Shown here one piece after another: positions 25,450 to 32,981 of a stretch of 64,000 nucleotides of DNA; positions within the stretch are counted from its first letter, which is position 1; each line of letters starts with the position of its first letter. The stretch is from JAUYQR01 sp050632395. GTDB taxonomy: Bacteria; Pseudomonadota; Alphaproteobacteria; Rhodobacterales; Rhodobacteraceae. The position numbers and the translations under genes were made by a program. The notes below the pieces were generated by a model. That model made no database searches. It saw only the letters and a program-made list of their open reading frames with translations, and was not told the DNA's origin. Location of the stretch: assembly GCF_050632395.1 (NCBI RefSeq), contig NZ_CP192600.1:3286001-3350000 (forward strand), in the 5' to 3' direction.

Positions 25450-25582
25450 CTGCCCTGCCTGCCAGTTGCCGCGCAACGTGGGCGAGCGGGCGGGAAAGGT
25501 CAAGGCGCGGGGTGTTTGCGCCGGTCTGCAAAGCGTCTGGCAGGTGTATGGCAGGCGTATGGCAGAAGACCTGCCCGAAGCC

Positions 25583-26233
25583 CTACCGCGCGGCCCACAT
25601 TAGGCCACGGCGCATCAACTCGGCCGCAGGGCCGTGGTCGATCACGTTCGCCTGATGGCCAAGCGCGTTGTAGTAGACCCGGCCCTGCCCCCAGCGTTTG
25701 GTGAAGACAACCGGCATCGCCACCGGGCCGTTCGGCGCATGCGGGCCATCGACCACCGGAAAGTCGCAGACGGCATGAACCTTCACCGCCGGATCGACGT
25801 GCAGGTAGTATTGCTCGGTCGCAACGCGAAAGTCATCGACGCCAGCGACGAGGGCATCGTCGGTCACCATCCGCACCGCGTAATCCACCCCGTCATTGCC
25901 GGGATGCGCCACCCACTGCGCGCCGGTCATGAACTGCCAGTCGACGTTTTCGCGAAACGCGTCGCACATGCCGCCGTGACACCCCGCAAGCCCCACGCCC
26001 GAGGCGACGGCGGCGCAGGCGTTCAGCGCCTGTTCCTTTTCGATCTTCGACATGGTCCAGACCGGCACGATCAGGGAAAGGTCGGCAAGCGCAGCGGGGT
26101 CATCGAAACAGGCCAGAGTATCGGTGACCGTCACCGAAAACCCTGCCTCGCCCAGCCAGCCTGCAAACAGGGAAGCCACCTTGTCCGGCTGATGCCCATC
26201 CCAGCCGCCCCATGTGATCAGTGCCTTCGCCAT
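25583..26233 (-). CDS. ThuA-like glutamine amidotransferase-fold protein
   Basis: This 216-residue protein matches the ThuA family, which has a class I glutamine amidotransferase-like fold and is linked in rhizobia to trehalose/sugar metabolism. It starts with ALITWGGWDGHQPDKVA and has GVGLAGCHGGMCDAF in the nucleophile-elbow position and GRVYYNALGHQANV near the end. The start at 26233 follows GAGGAGG. No sugar genes lie beside it, so its role is not indicated by context. Between it and lolC (25450-25582) is a short non-coding stretch with an 11-bp TGGCAGGYGTA tandem repeat. Confidence 0.8.
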   Translation of the reverse strand: MAKALITWGGWDGHQPDKVASLFAGWLGEAGFSVTVTDTLACFDDPAALADLSLIVPVWTMSKIEKEQALNACAAVASGVGLAGCHGGMCDAFRENVDWQFMTGAQWVAHPGNDGVDYAVRMVTDDALVAGVDDFRVATEQYYLHVDPAVKVHAVCDFPVVDGPHAPNGPVAMPVVFTKRWGQGRVYYNALGHQANVIDHGPAAELMRRGLMWAAR

Positions 26234-26351
26234 ACCGGCCTCCTCATTTCCGGCCACGCTAGGCAGCGGCCCCGGCAGGGTCAAGCAGGTGGGGTCAGGA
26301 TTTCCGACCTTGGCGAGTTTGGGCTTTACCTTTGTTTCAGGCTGCGAAGAC

Positions 26352-26377
26352 TGCGCCTGATAAGATTGCGCCTGATA
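26352..26377 (+). repeat. Direct repeat TGCGCCTGATA (two copies, 15-bp period)
   Basis: TGCGCCTGATA occurs at 26352-26362 and again at 26367-26377, separated by AGAT, 20 bp before the ATG of the next gene. A direct repeat in this position could be a regulator site, or a replication-slippage product. Nothing more can be said. Confidence 0.45.
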
Positions 26378-26397
26378 TCTTGGAACGGAGATCGGTC

Positions 26398-27372
26398 ATG
26401 AAGATCGCCCGCTACACGGCCTATGGCGGCCCGGAAACCATCCGCTTCGAGGATGCGCCGATCCCCGCGCCGGGGCCGGGCGAGGTGCTGGTCCGGGTGC
26501 GGGCGGCACCGGTGACGGCGGGCGATGCGCGGCTGCGGTCGGGCATGGTGCCGCGTGGACTGGGGCTTTTGTTGCGGGTGGCAATCGGGCTGACGCGGCC
26601 ACGGGTGGCACCAGGCTGGGCCTTTGCGGGCGAGGTGGCAGGCGTTGGCGCGGGTGTCACCGGGTGGAGCGTGGGCCAGCGGGTCTTCGGCCTTACCGGG
26701 TTCAAGGGCGGCGCGCATCGCGAGTATCTGGTGATCACGCAAAGCGGGACGATCCTGCCCTTGCCCGACACGCTGAGCTTCGAGGCGGGGGCCGCGTTCT
26801 TCTTTGGCGGTCTGACGGCGGCAGAATTCTTGATCGACCGGGCCAAGGTGACGGCAGGCGAGCGGGTGCTGGTGGCGGGGGCGACCGGGGCAGTGGGCGG
26901 TGCGGCGGTGCAGATCGCGCGGCATCTGGGCGCGAAGGTGGCTGCAACGGCGTCGGCGGCGAACCACGACCTTGCCCGCCGTATGGGTGCCTCCGAGGTG
27001 AGCGATTACCGGGACGGCTCGCCTGCGGGTCCGTTCGATGTGGTGATCGACGTGATGGGCAAGCTTGGCTGGGACCGCGCCGCCCCGCTTCTGGCGCCGG
27101 GCGGTCGGCTGGTGCTGGTCACCGCCGATCTTTCGGCGATGCTGGGGTCGGCATTGCGACCGCGCCGTGGCGACCGTCGGGTAATCACCGGCACCAGCAA
27201 GGAAGACCTGCCGTCGATGCTGCGGCTGGTGGGCCTGCATCAGGAGGGGGCGTATACGCCTGTCGTCGGCCAGGTGCTGCCGTTCGCACATTTGGCCGAG
27301 GCGCACCGGATTGCCGAGGGCTTTCACAAGCCCGGCAATCTGGTGGTCACGATGGATCAGACACCGGCGTAG
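26398..27372 (+). CDS. NAD(P)-dependent alcohol dehydrogenase / quinone-reductase-like MDR protein
   Basis: A 324-residue medium-chain dehydrogenase/reductase. A GroES-like N-terminus (VLVRVRAAPVTAGDARLRSG, WAFAGEVAGVG) leads to the cofactor-binding VLVAGATGAVGGAAVQIARHLGAKV. Canonical zinc ligands are not evident, so a zinc-independent quinone oxidoreductase is more likely than an alcohol dehydrogenase. GGAG precedes the start. Its last 16 nt overlap the convergent proS gene. Confidence 0.85.
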   Translation: MKIARYTAYGGPETIRFEDAPIPAPGPGEVLVRVRAAPVTAGDARLRSGMVPRGLGLLLRVAIGLTRPRVAPGWAFAGEVAGVGAGVTGWSVGQRVFGLTGFKGGAHREYLVITQSGTILPLPDTLSFEAGAAFFFGGLTAAEFLIDRAKVTAGERVLVAGATGAVGGAAVQIARHLGAKVAATASAANHDLARRMGASEVSDYRDGSPAGPFDVVIDVMGKLGWDRAAPLLAPGGRLVLVTADLSAMLGSALRPRRGDRRVITGTSKEDLPSMLRLVGLHQEGAYTPVVGQVLPFAHLAEAHRIAEGFHKPGNLVVTMDQTPA

Positions 27373-28694
27373 ATCTGGGCGATGCGGTCGACGGCAGCCT
27401 CCGGCGACATTTCTTCGCTGACGCCGGAGCGGCGCGAGGTCACTTCGACGACGCCATTGGCCAACCCGCGCGGGCCGACGGTGATGCGCCACGGCAGGCC
27501 GATAAGGTCCATCGTCGCGAACTTCGCCCCCGCTCGTTCGTCGCGGTCGTCATAAAGCGCCTCAAGGCCCTTGGCAGCAAGCGCTTTGTAAAGCCCGTCG
27601 CAGGCGGCGTCGGCCGCCGTGTCGCCCTGCTTGAGGTTCACGATGCCGACCGGGAAGGGTGTGACACCCTCGGGCCAGATGATGCCCTTGTCATCGTGGC
27701 TGGCCTCGATGATCGCGCCGAGAAGGCGGGAGACGCCGATGCCGTGCGAGCCCATCTCGACCGGCACCTTGCCGCCATCGGCGGTGGTGACCATCGCGCC
27801 CATCGCCTCGGAATACTTGGTGCCGAAGTAGAAGATCTGGCCGACCTCGATGCCACGCGCGACCTTGCGGCGGGCTTCGGGGATCTGGTCGAAGACGCCT
27901 GCGTCGTGGGTCTCATCCGTGCGGGCGTAGAGCGTGGTGAACTCCTTGCAGATCGCAGCCACTTCGTCGCGGTTGTCGTAATCGACCTCGCGGTTGCCAA
28001 GCTTCAGGTCGGTGACGGCTGAATCGAAGAACACTTCGCTCTCGCCGGTCGAGGCGAGGACGAGGAATTCATGCGTATCGTCGCCGCCGATCGGTCCAGA
28101 GTCGGCGCGCATCGGGATCGCGGTCAGGCCCATGCGTTCGTAGGTGCGCAGATAGCTGACCATGTGGCGGTTATAGGCATGGAGCGCCGAGGCCTTGTCG
28201 ACGTCGAAGTTGTAGCCGTCCTTCATCAGGAACTCGCGCCCGCGCATCACGCCGAACCGGGGGCGCATCTCGTCGCGGAATTTCCACTGGATGTGGTAGA
28301 GCGTCAGCGGCAGGTCCTTGTAGCTGTTGACGTGGGCGCGGAAGATGTCGGTGATCATCTCTTCGTTGGTGGGGCCGTAAAGCATCTCGCGGTCCTGGCG
28401 GTCCTTGATGCGCAGCATTTCCTGACCGTAGTCGTCATAGCGCCCGCTTTCGCGCCAGAGGTCGGCGGGTTGCAGCGTGGGCATCAGCAGGGGGATGTGC
28501 CCGGCGCGCACCTGTTCTTCATGCACGATCTGCTCGATCCGCTTCAGGACGCGGTAGCCAAGGGGCAGCCACGAATAGATGCCAGCCGCCTGCTGCTTGA
28601 TCATGCCCGCGCGCAGCATGTAGCGGTGCGAGACGATCTGCGCCTCGGCCGGGTTTTCCTTCAGGACGGGCAGGAAGTAGCGGGTCAGACGCAT
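27357..28694 (-). CDS. proS: Prolyl-tRNA synthetase
   Basis: A 445-residue class II synthetase that charges tRNA-Pro. Class II motifs are visible: motif 1 around YSWLPLGYRVLKRIEQIVHEE, motif 2 FRDEMRPRFGVMRGREFLMKDGYNFD, and motif 3 in MGSHGIGVSRLLGAIIEA. It is the short alphaproteobacterial form without the INS editing domain between motifs 2 and 3 (E. coli ProS is about 570 residues). AAAGG lies upstream of the start. Confidence 0.96.
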   Translation of the reverse strand: MRLTRYFLPVLKENPAEAQIVSHRYMLRAGMIKQQAAGIYSWLPLGYRVLKRIEQIVHEEQVRAGHIPLLMPTLQPADLWRESGRYDDYGQEMLRIKDRQDREMLYGPTNEEMITDIFRAHVNSYKDLPLTLYHIQWKFRDEMRPRFGVMRGREFLMKDGYNFDVDKASALHAYNRHMVSYLRTYERMGLTAIPMRADSGPIGGDDTHEFLVLASTGESEVFFDSAVTDLKLGNREVDYDNRDEVAAICKEFTTLYARTDETHDAGVFDQIPEARRKVARGIEVGQIFYFGTKYSEAMGAMVTTADGGKVPVEMGSHGIGVSRLLGAIIEASHDDKGIIWPEGVTPFPVGIVNLKQGDTAADAACDGLYKALAAKGLEALYDDRDERAGAKFATMDLIGLPWRITVGPRGLANGVVEVTSRRSGVSEEMSPEAAVDRIAQIYAGV

Positions 28695-28766
28695 CGGGCG
28701 GCCTTTCGGGTCAAGGGTCGGCGATGGGTTTAGGCGAGGCGTGACGATCAGGCAAGGGCGGCCGTG

Positions 28767-29294
28767 TCAGCCAGCCTTTGCGATGGGTTCCACCAGCGAG
28801 GCGCCCAGCAGATCCTCGACGAAAAGGGCAGCGAACTGGGCGCGGTTCGACACGCCCGCCTTGGCGTAGACCTTGGTCAGTTGCGCGCGGACCGTGCCTT
28901 GGGCCGAGCCGCGCATCGCGGCGATTTCGGCCACGTCCAGACCCTTCAGCGCAAGGAAGGCCACGTCCTCTTCGGCCACGGTCAGGCCCCAGTCGGTGAA
29001 CTGGGCGCGGATCACCTCGGCCAGCGCGCCCGAAGCCACCGCCAGTGCCGCCTCTTGGGTGCGCATCCGTTCCAGCGTGCGGCGCAGTTCCACCCCGCCG
29101 AAGATGACGCCCATCACCAGCGCCACGGCAACCAGCGTTTCGAAGATCGAATGTGCGCCGGCCGGATCCATGAACAAGTCGCCCAGCGCATCGCCGACGA
29201 AGAACACCGCAGCAAGCGTCTGGACCACAAGAAACGTCGCAACGGCGACAGGGCGTCGCCGTTGCGATCCGGGTTTCAAAAGCGGAACCTTCAC
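28767..29294 (-). CDS. Membrane-anchored LuxR-type regulator
   Basis: This 175-residue protein has two predicted transmembrane helices (about 15-40, TFLVVQTLAAVFFVGDAL; about 50-68, LVAVALVMGVIFGG) ahead of a coiled stretch and a C-terminal LuxR helix-turn-helix (about 105-165, LTVAEEDVAFLALKGLDVAEIAAMRG and GTVRAQLTKVYAKAGVSNRAQ). It has no response-regulator receiver domain. GTG start overlapping the stop of the cytochrome b gene (GTGA), last gene of a three-gene operon. A DNA-binding protein held in the membrane beside a cytochrome b and a PepSY protein suggests redox or envelope sensing; this is inference. Confidence 0.8.
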   Translation of the reverse strand: MKVPLLKPGSQRRRPVAVATFLVVQTLAAVFFVGDALGDLFMDPAGAHSIFETLVAVALVMGVIFGGVELRRTLERMRTQEAALAVASGALAEVIRAQFTDWGLTVAEEDVAFLALKGLDVAEIAAMRGSAQGTVRAQLTKVYAKAGVSNRAQFAALFVEDLLGASLVEPIAKAG

Positions 29295-29935
29295 CCGCGC
29301 CGCCGCCGACTGCCGGCCAGCATCGGCGCCACAAGGTTGCGGCGCATGGCGCGGGATTCCACCGCCACCCCGGCGATGTGCAGCGCCGCCAGGATCAAGA
29401 GAAGGTTCGCCGCCACTTCATGCACCTCTTTCGACGCTTTGCCAAACCGGCCATCGCCGCCGTCATCATCTTCTGCAACCAGCACCGACCAGTCGCCCGA
29501 TGCAACCGCTGCATCATCACGCGCCGCCTGCATCGGCGTCTGGCCGCCGGTCATCACAAGGCCCGTCCCGATCACCACGGCCAGCGTGGCCCAGAATGCA
29601 TAGACCATCAAGGCACCGGCCGGATTGTGCGAAGGGTAATGTGGCGCGCGGCCCGAAACCAGCCTGCGCATGTGTGACAGGGCAGCGCGGGGGTTCGGTG
29701 GAAACGCCGAGAACCGCGCCTCCACCGGACCAAGAACCCCCCAGACCAGTCGCAATACCAACAGCGCCATACCGATCCAGCCCAGCCAGAGATGCCATTG
29801 GCTGCCGCCTTCGGTGAAGATCGCGTTCATCACGACAATGAACGCAAGCCCCCAATGGCTGATGCGCACCACCGGGTCCCAAAGGTCGGGCGGTGAAAGA
29901 GGTGCCTGCCGTCCGGATGTCTGAGGGGCTGCCAT
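29291..29935 (-). CDS. Cytochrome b561-family membrane protein
   Basis: A 214-residue integral membrane cytochrome b with about four helices. Candidate heme-ligating His residues are in VVRISHWGLAFIVV, GSQWHLWLGWIGMALLVLRLVWG, and KEVHEVAANLLLILAALHIAGV. This is the Ni,Fe-hydrogenase I cytochrome b / b561 fold that carries electrons between quinone and periplasmic proteins. An acidic loop (VAEDDDGGDG) lies before the last helix. Its ATG overlaps the region just after the PepSY gene (2-bp gap), so the genes are co-transcribed. The electron donor is unknown. Confidence 0.85.
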   Translation of the reverse strand: MAAPQTSGRQAPLSPPDLWDPVVRISHWGLAFIVVMNAIFTEGGSQWHLWLGWIGMALLVLRLVWGVLGPVEARFSAFPPNPRAALSHMRRLVSGRAPHYPSHNPAGALMVYAFWATLAVVIGTGLVMTGGQTPMQAARDDAAVASGDWSVLVAEDDDGGDGRFGKASKEVHEVAANLLLILAALHIAGVAVESRAMRRNLVAPMLAGSRRRRG

Positions 29936-29937
29936 GA

Positions 29938-30201
29938 TCAGTCTTCCGACTTGATGTCAGCCACGGCGCCGGTCTTGGGGTCGATGTAGACCTCCATCAT
30001 CTTCGAGGTGGCGGTGTCGGTGCATTTGGCCTCGATCTTGCCGTCCTCGGCCTCGAATTCGGCAACCTTGCAGCCGGCCTTTTCCAGCGCGGCGGTGGCG
30101 TCTGCGGGGTTGGTGCCGACAATGTCACCGATGGCGGGCATCGCGAGGGCGGCCATCGGGAAGGTCAGGACGGCAACGGTCAGGGAGAGGAGGGTTTTCA
30201 T
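29938..30201 (-). CDS. Secreted PepSY-domain protein
   Basis: An 87-residue protein with a signal peptide (cleavage after ALA near residue 20) and a single PepSY-like domain (GTNPADATAALEKAGCKVAEFEAEDGKIEAKC ending VYIDPKTGAVADIKSED). Its two Cys probably form a disulfide in the periplasm. PepSY proteins often accompany cytochrome b561-type membrane proteins, as here. ATG 30201 was taken; a TTG at 30210 is possible. It is the first gene of the operon. The 265 bp upstream, shared with the divergent fasciclin gene, hold no further gene. Confidence 0.8.
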   Translation of the reverse strand: MKTLLSLTVAVLTFPMAALAMPAIGDIVGTNPADATAALEKAGCKVAEFEAEDGKIEAKCTDTATSKMMEVYIDPKTGAVADIKSED

Positions 30202-30466
30202 GTGGTTCAAGCTTTCTTGGGTTTTGTCAAAAGTCAGTCATGGCCGGGGGTGTCGACCCCAAAGCCATGCCGTTGATCTGACGGCCAAAACCGGCGCGGT
30301 CGATCCGCAAGGGGCTTATCCGCCACACCCTAAGCGCGCGCTGACAGCGGATAACGGCCCATCACCGATGCGTCAGGCCCGTGAAACATCCCATCCGGCA
30401 TTACGGCTCGCTTCGTATTGCTCCTGACCCGCCACAAAGGTGTGTCGTCAACAGGGGACCAAACAC

Positions 30467-30970
30467 ATGAAACTCCATCTTGCACTGGGCGCACTGGCGC
30501 TGAGCACCACGCTGGCTCAGGCCCAATCCATCACCGAAATCGCTGCCGGAGACGAACGCTTCACGACGCTCGTGGCCGCCGTCACCGCTGCGGGCCTTGC
30601 CGAAACGCTGGCCGGCCCCGGCCCCTTCACCGTGTACGCGCCGGTCAACGAGGCCTTCGCCGCACTGCCCGCCGGCACGGTGGACACGCTGCTGAAGCCG
30701 GAAAACAAGGCGCAGTTGACGGATATCCTGCTGTATCACGTCGACGATCGCTTGCTGACTGCAGCCGACATTCCGAACGGCTCGACCACCTTCAAACCGC
30801 TTCTCACCTCGCAGCGCCTGTGCATCACCAAGGGCGCGTCCGGCGTGACCATCGCTGATGGCACCGGCGAGATGGCCACCGTCATCGTCGCCGACATCAA
30901 GGCCGACAACGGCGTGATCCATGTGATCGACAAGGTGCTGCTGCCCGGCAAGCGGCCCGCCTGCCACTAA
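30467..30970 (+). CDS. Secreted fasciclin (FAS1) domain protein
   Basis: A 167-residue protein with a signal peptide (cleavage after AQA near residue 19) and one FAS1 domain. Both conserved FAS1 blocks are visible: H1 GPFTVYAPVNEAFAALP and H2 NGVIHVIDKVLLP, plus the YH motif (LLYHVDD). FAS1 domains mediate adhesion or protein contacts at cell surfaces. CAGGGG lies upstream of the ATG. Confidence 0.9.
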   Translation: MKLHLALGALALSTTLAQAQSITEIAAGDERFTTLVAAVTAAGLAETLAGPGPFTVYAPVNEAFAALPAGTVDTLLKPENKAQLTDILLYHVDDRLLTAADIPNGSTTFKPLLTSQRLCITKGASGVTIADGTGEMATVIVADIKADNGVIHVIDKVLLPGKRPACH

Positions 30971-31099
30971 CCCCGGCCTGCCACTGAAACTGCCCGCCCT
31001 ACCCCGCCAATGCGCGGGGTCGGGCATCCCAAGCCCCGCCGCCCCTTGCACGGAACCGGCACAGGGGCGATATGTCGCAAAACGGGAACGGATTTGCGC

Positions 31100-32230
31100 A
31101 TGGCCCTGCCACTGACAGCACAGGCGAAATACTGGGGCATCGCCGCAGTCATATTTCTGCTGCTCTTGTGGTTTCTGGGCAATGTGCTGCTGCCGTTTCT
31201 GGTGGGCGGTGCGATCGCCTATTTCCTTGATCCCGTCGCCGACCGGCTGGAACGCGCGGGGCTGAGCCGCGTCTCGGCGACCACGGTGATCTCGCTGGTG
31301 GCGCTGCTGGCGGTGGTGCTGCTGGTGCTGGCGGTGATCCCGACGCTGGTCAACCAGTTGACCGCGCTGATCAACTCCGCCCCCGACATTGCCAAACGCC
31401 TGCAGGGCTTTCTGGTCGAACGGTTCCCCGACCTGACCGACAGCACCTCGACCATCCGTCAGACCCTGGCGGAAATCGCCGCCGCGATACAGGCGCGCGG
31501 GGCCGAGCTGGCCAACGGCGTGCTGACCTCGGCGCTTGGCGTGATCTCGGCGGTGGTTTTCATCGTGGTCGTGCCGGTGGTGGCCTTCTACCTCTTGCTG
31601 GACTGGGACAAGATGGTGGCGCGGATCGACGCCATGCTGCCCTTGGACCACGCCCCCACGATCCGCCGCCTTGCCGGCGAGATCGACGCCGTGCTGGCGG
31701 GCTTTGTGCGAGGGCAGATCTCGGTCTGCCTGCTGCTGGGCACTTTCTATTCCATCGCGCTGATGTTTGCCGGCCTGCAATTCGGCCTTATCGTCGGTGC
31801 GATTGCCGGGGCGATCACCTTCATTCCTTATGTCGGCTCGATCATCGGCGGCACGCTGGCGGTGGGGCTGGCGCTGTTTCAGTTCTGGGGCGACTGGGTG
31901 TCGATCGGTATCATCGCCGCGATATTTGCCGCCGGGCAGTTCATCGAAGGCAACATCCTGACGCCGAAACTGGTGGGCAAATCGGTTGGCCTGCATCCGG
32001 TGTGGCTGTTGTTCGCGCTGTCGGCCTTTGGGTCGGTGTTCGGCTTTGTCGGCATGCTGATCGCGGTGCCGGTGGCCGCCAGCATCGGCGTGCTGACCCG
32101 CTTTGGCATCAGCCAGTATCAGTCTAGCCTGCTGTACAAGGGCACGACCGCGCGGCTTGACCCCCTTGGCGCGCCGCCACCGCCGCCGTTGCGCAAGACG
32201 CGCCGGCCGCCCCCCGGGGATGCTGCGTGA
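31100..32230 (+). CDS. AI-2E family transporter (PerM-like permease)
   Basis: A 376-residue inner-membrane protein with about eight helices, a large loop after helix 3, and the family segment ITFIPYVGSIIGGTLAVGLALFQFW followed by GNILTPKLVGKSVGLHPVWLLFALSAFG. Members include the quorum-signal exporter TqsA and Na+/H+ antiporters; the substrate here is unknown. The C-terminus is Pro/Arg-rich. The start at 31100 follows GGAACGG. It overlaps hdaA by 4 nt (GTGA), an arrangement that couples the two genes. Confidence 0.9.
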   Translation: MALPLTAQAKYWGIAAVIFLLLLWFLGNVLLPFLVGGAIAYFLDPVADRLERAGLSRVSATTVISLVALLAVVLLVLAVIPTLVNQLTALINSAPDIAKRLQGFLVERFPDLTDSTSTIRQTLAEIAAAIQARGAELANGVLTSALGVISAVVFIVVVPVVAFYLLLDWDKMVARIDAMLPLDHAPTIRRLAGEIDAVLAGFVRGQISVCLLLGTFYSIALMFAGLQFGLIVGAIAGAITFIPYVGSIIGGTLAVGLALFQFWGDWVSIGIIAAIFAAGQFIEGNILTPKLVGKSVGLHPVWLLFALSAFGSVFGFVGMLIAVPVAASIGVLTRFGISQYQSSLLYKGTTARLDPLGAPPPPPLRKTRRPPPGDAA

Positions 32231-32883
32231 CCGGCCAGCTGATTTTCGACCTGAGTGGCACCGAGGCAATGACTCGCGACGATTTCTTCGTCTCGCCGGC
32301 CAATGCGCTGGCCTTGCAGACGGTGGAGGGCTGGCAGGATTGGCCGGGGCGCAAGCTGCTGCTGATCGGGCCGGAGGGATCTGGCAAGACGCATCTGGCG
32401 CAGATCTGGGCCACGCTGGCGGGCGCGACCGTGATCAGCGCGACCGATCTTGCGACCGCCGATCTTGGCGCGCTGGCCGGCGCGCGGGTGGTGGTCGAGG
32501 ATGCCGACCATATCGGCGCGGCGGAGGCGGCGCTGTTCCATCTGCACAACCTTGTCACGGAAACCGGCGCGCTCCTCCTGACCGCCGCCACACCGCCGCG
32601 CGACTGGGGGTTGAGCCTCGCCGATCTGGCAAGCCGCTTGCAGGCGGCGCCGATTGCCCGGCTGGAAGCGCCAGACGACGCGCTTTTGGCCGCAGTGCTG
32701 GTCAAGCTGTTCGCCGACCGCCAGATCGCCGTTCCGGCAAACCTGATCCCCTATCTTGTCAGCCACATGCCCCGATCCATCGGTGCCGCACGCGGCCTTG
32801 TCGCTGCACTTGACGCCCGCGCGCTGGCGCTGGGGCGCCCCGTGACGCGCGCCCTTGCCGCCGAGATGTTGGGCGAGGGGTAA
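32227..32883 (+). CDS. hdaA: DnaA-related regulator HdaA
   Basis: A 218-residue AAA+ protein related to the AAA+ domain of DnaA. It has an N-terminal beta-clamp-binding-like QLIFDL motif (residues 4-9), Walker A IGPEGSGKTHLA, a Walker B-like VVVEDADHIG, and an Arg-finger/sensor region ending RSIGAARGLVAALDARAL. It lacks DnaA domain IV, so it does not bind DnaA boxes. HdaA bound to the sliding clamp promotes ATP hydrolysis by DnaA and so prevents over-initiation of replication. GTG start overlapping the AI-2E gene. Confidence 0.85.
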   Translation: MTGQLIFDLSGTEAMTRDDFFVSPANALALQTVEGWQDWPGRKLLLIGPEGSGKTHLAQIWATLAGATVISATDLATADLGALAGARVVVEDADHIGAAEAALFHLHNLVTETGALLLTAATPPRDWGLSLADLASRLQAAPIARLEAPDDALLAAVLVKLFADRQIAVPANLIPYLVSHMPRSIGAARGLVAALDARALALGRPVTRALAAEMLGEG

Positions 32884-32939
32884 GCGGTTCCCGGGCCCAC
32901 TGGCGCCTGCACTGGACAGACCCCCGCGCCGGTGAAACA

Positions 32940-32957
32940 GTGTCACATAACCTTCAT
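32940..32957 (+). promoter_or_regulatory. Candidate Pho box upstream of ppk
   Basis: GTGTCAC-ATAA-CCTTCAT resembles the PhoB half-site tandem (CTGTCAY, 4-nt AT-rich spacer, CTGTCAY) with 6/7 and 5/7 matches. It ends 24 bp before the ppk ATG at 32982. A polyphosphate kinase/exopolyphosphatase pair is a sensible Pho-regulon target. The second half-site is weak. Confidence 0.4.
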
Positions 32958-32981
32958 GATCCGCGCGGCATAAGCCCTTCC

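Noticed and set aside
25541..25568. TGGCAGGYGTA tandem repeat as a possible CRISPR or operator
   Set aside because: Only about two and a half 11-bp units without spacers; most likely a slippage repeat in non-coding DNA.
30401..32269. 622-residue open frame antisense to the fasciclin and AI-2E genes
   Set aside because: It spans two well-supported genes and is His/Gln/Arg low-complexity.
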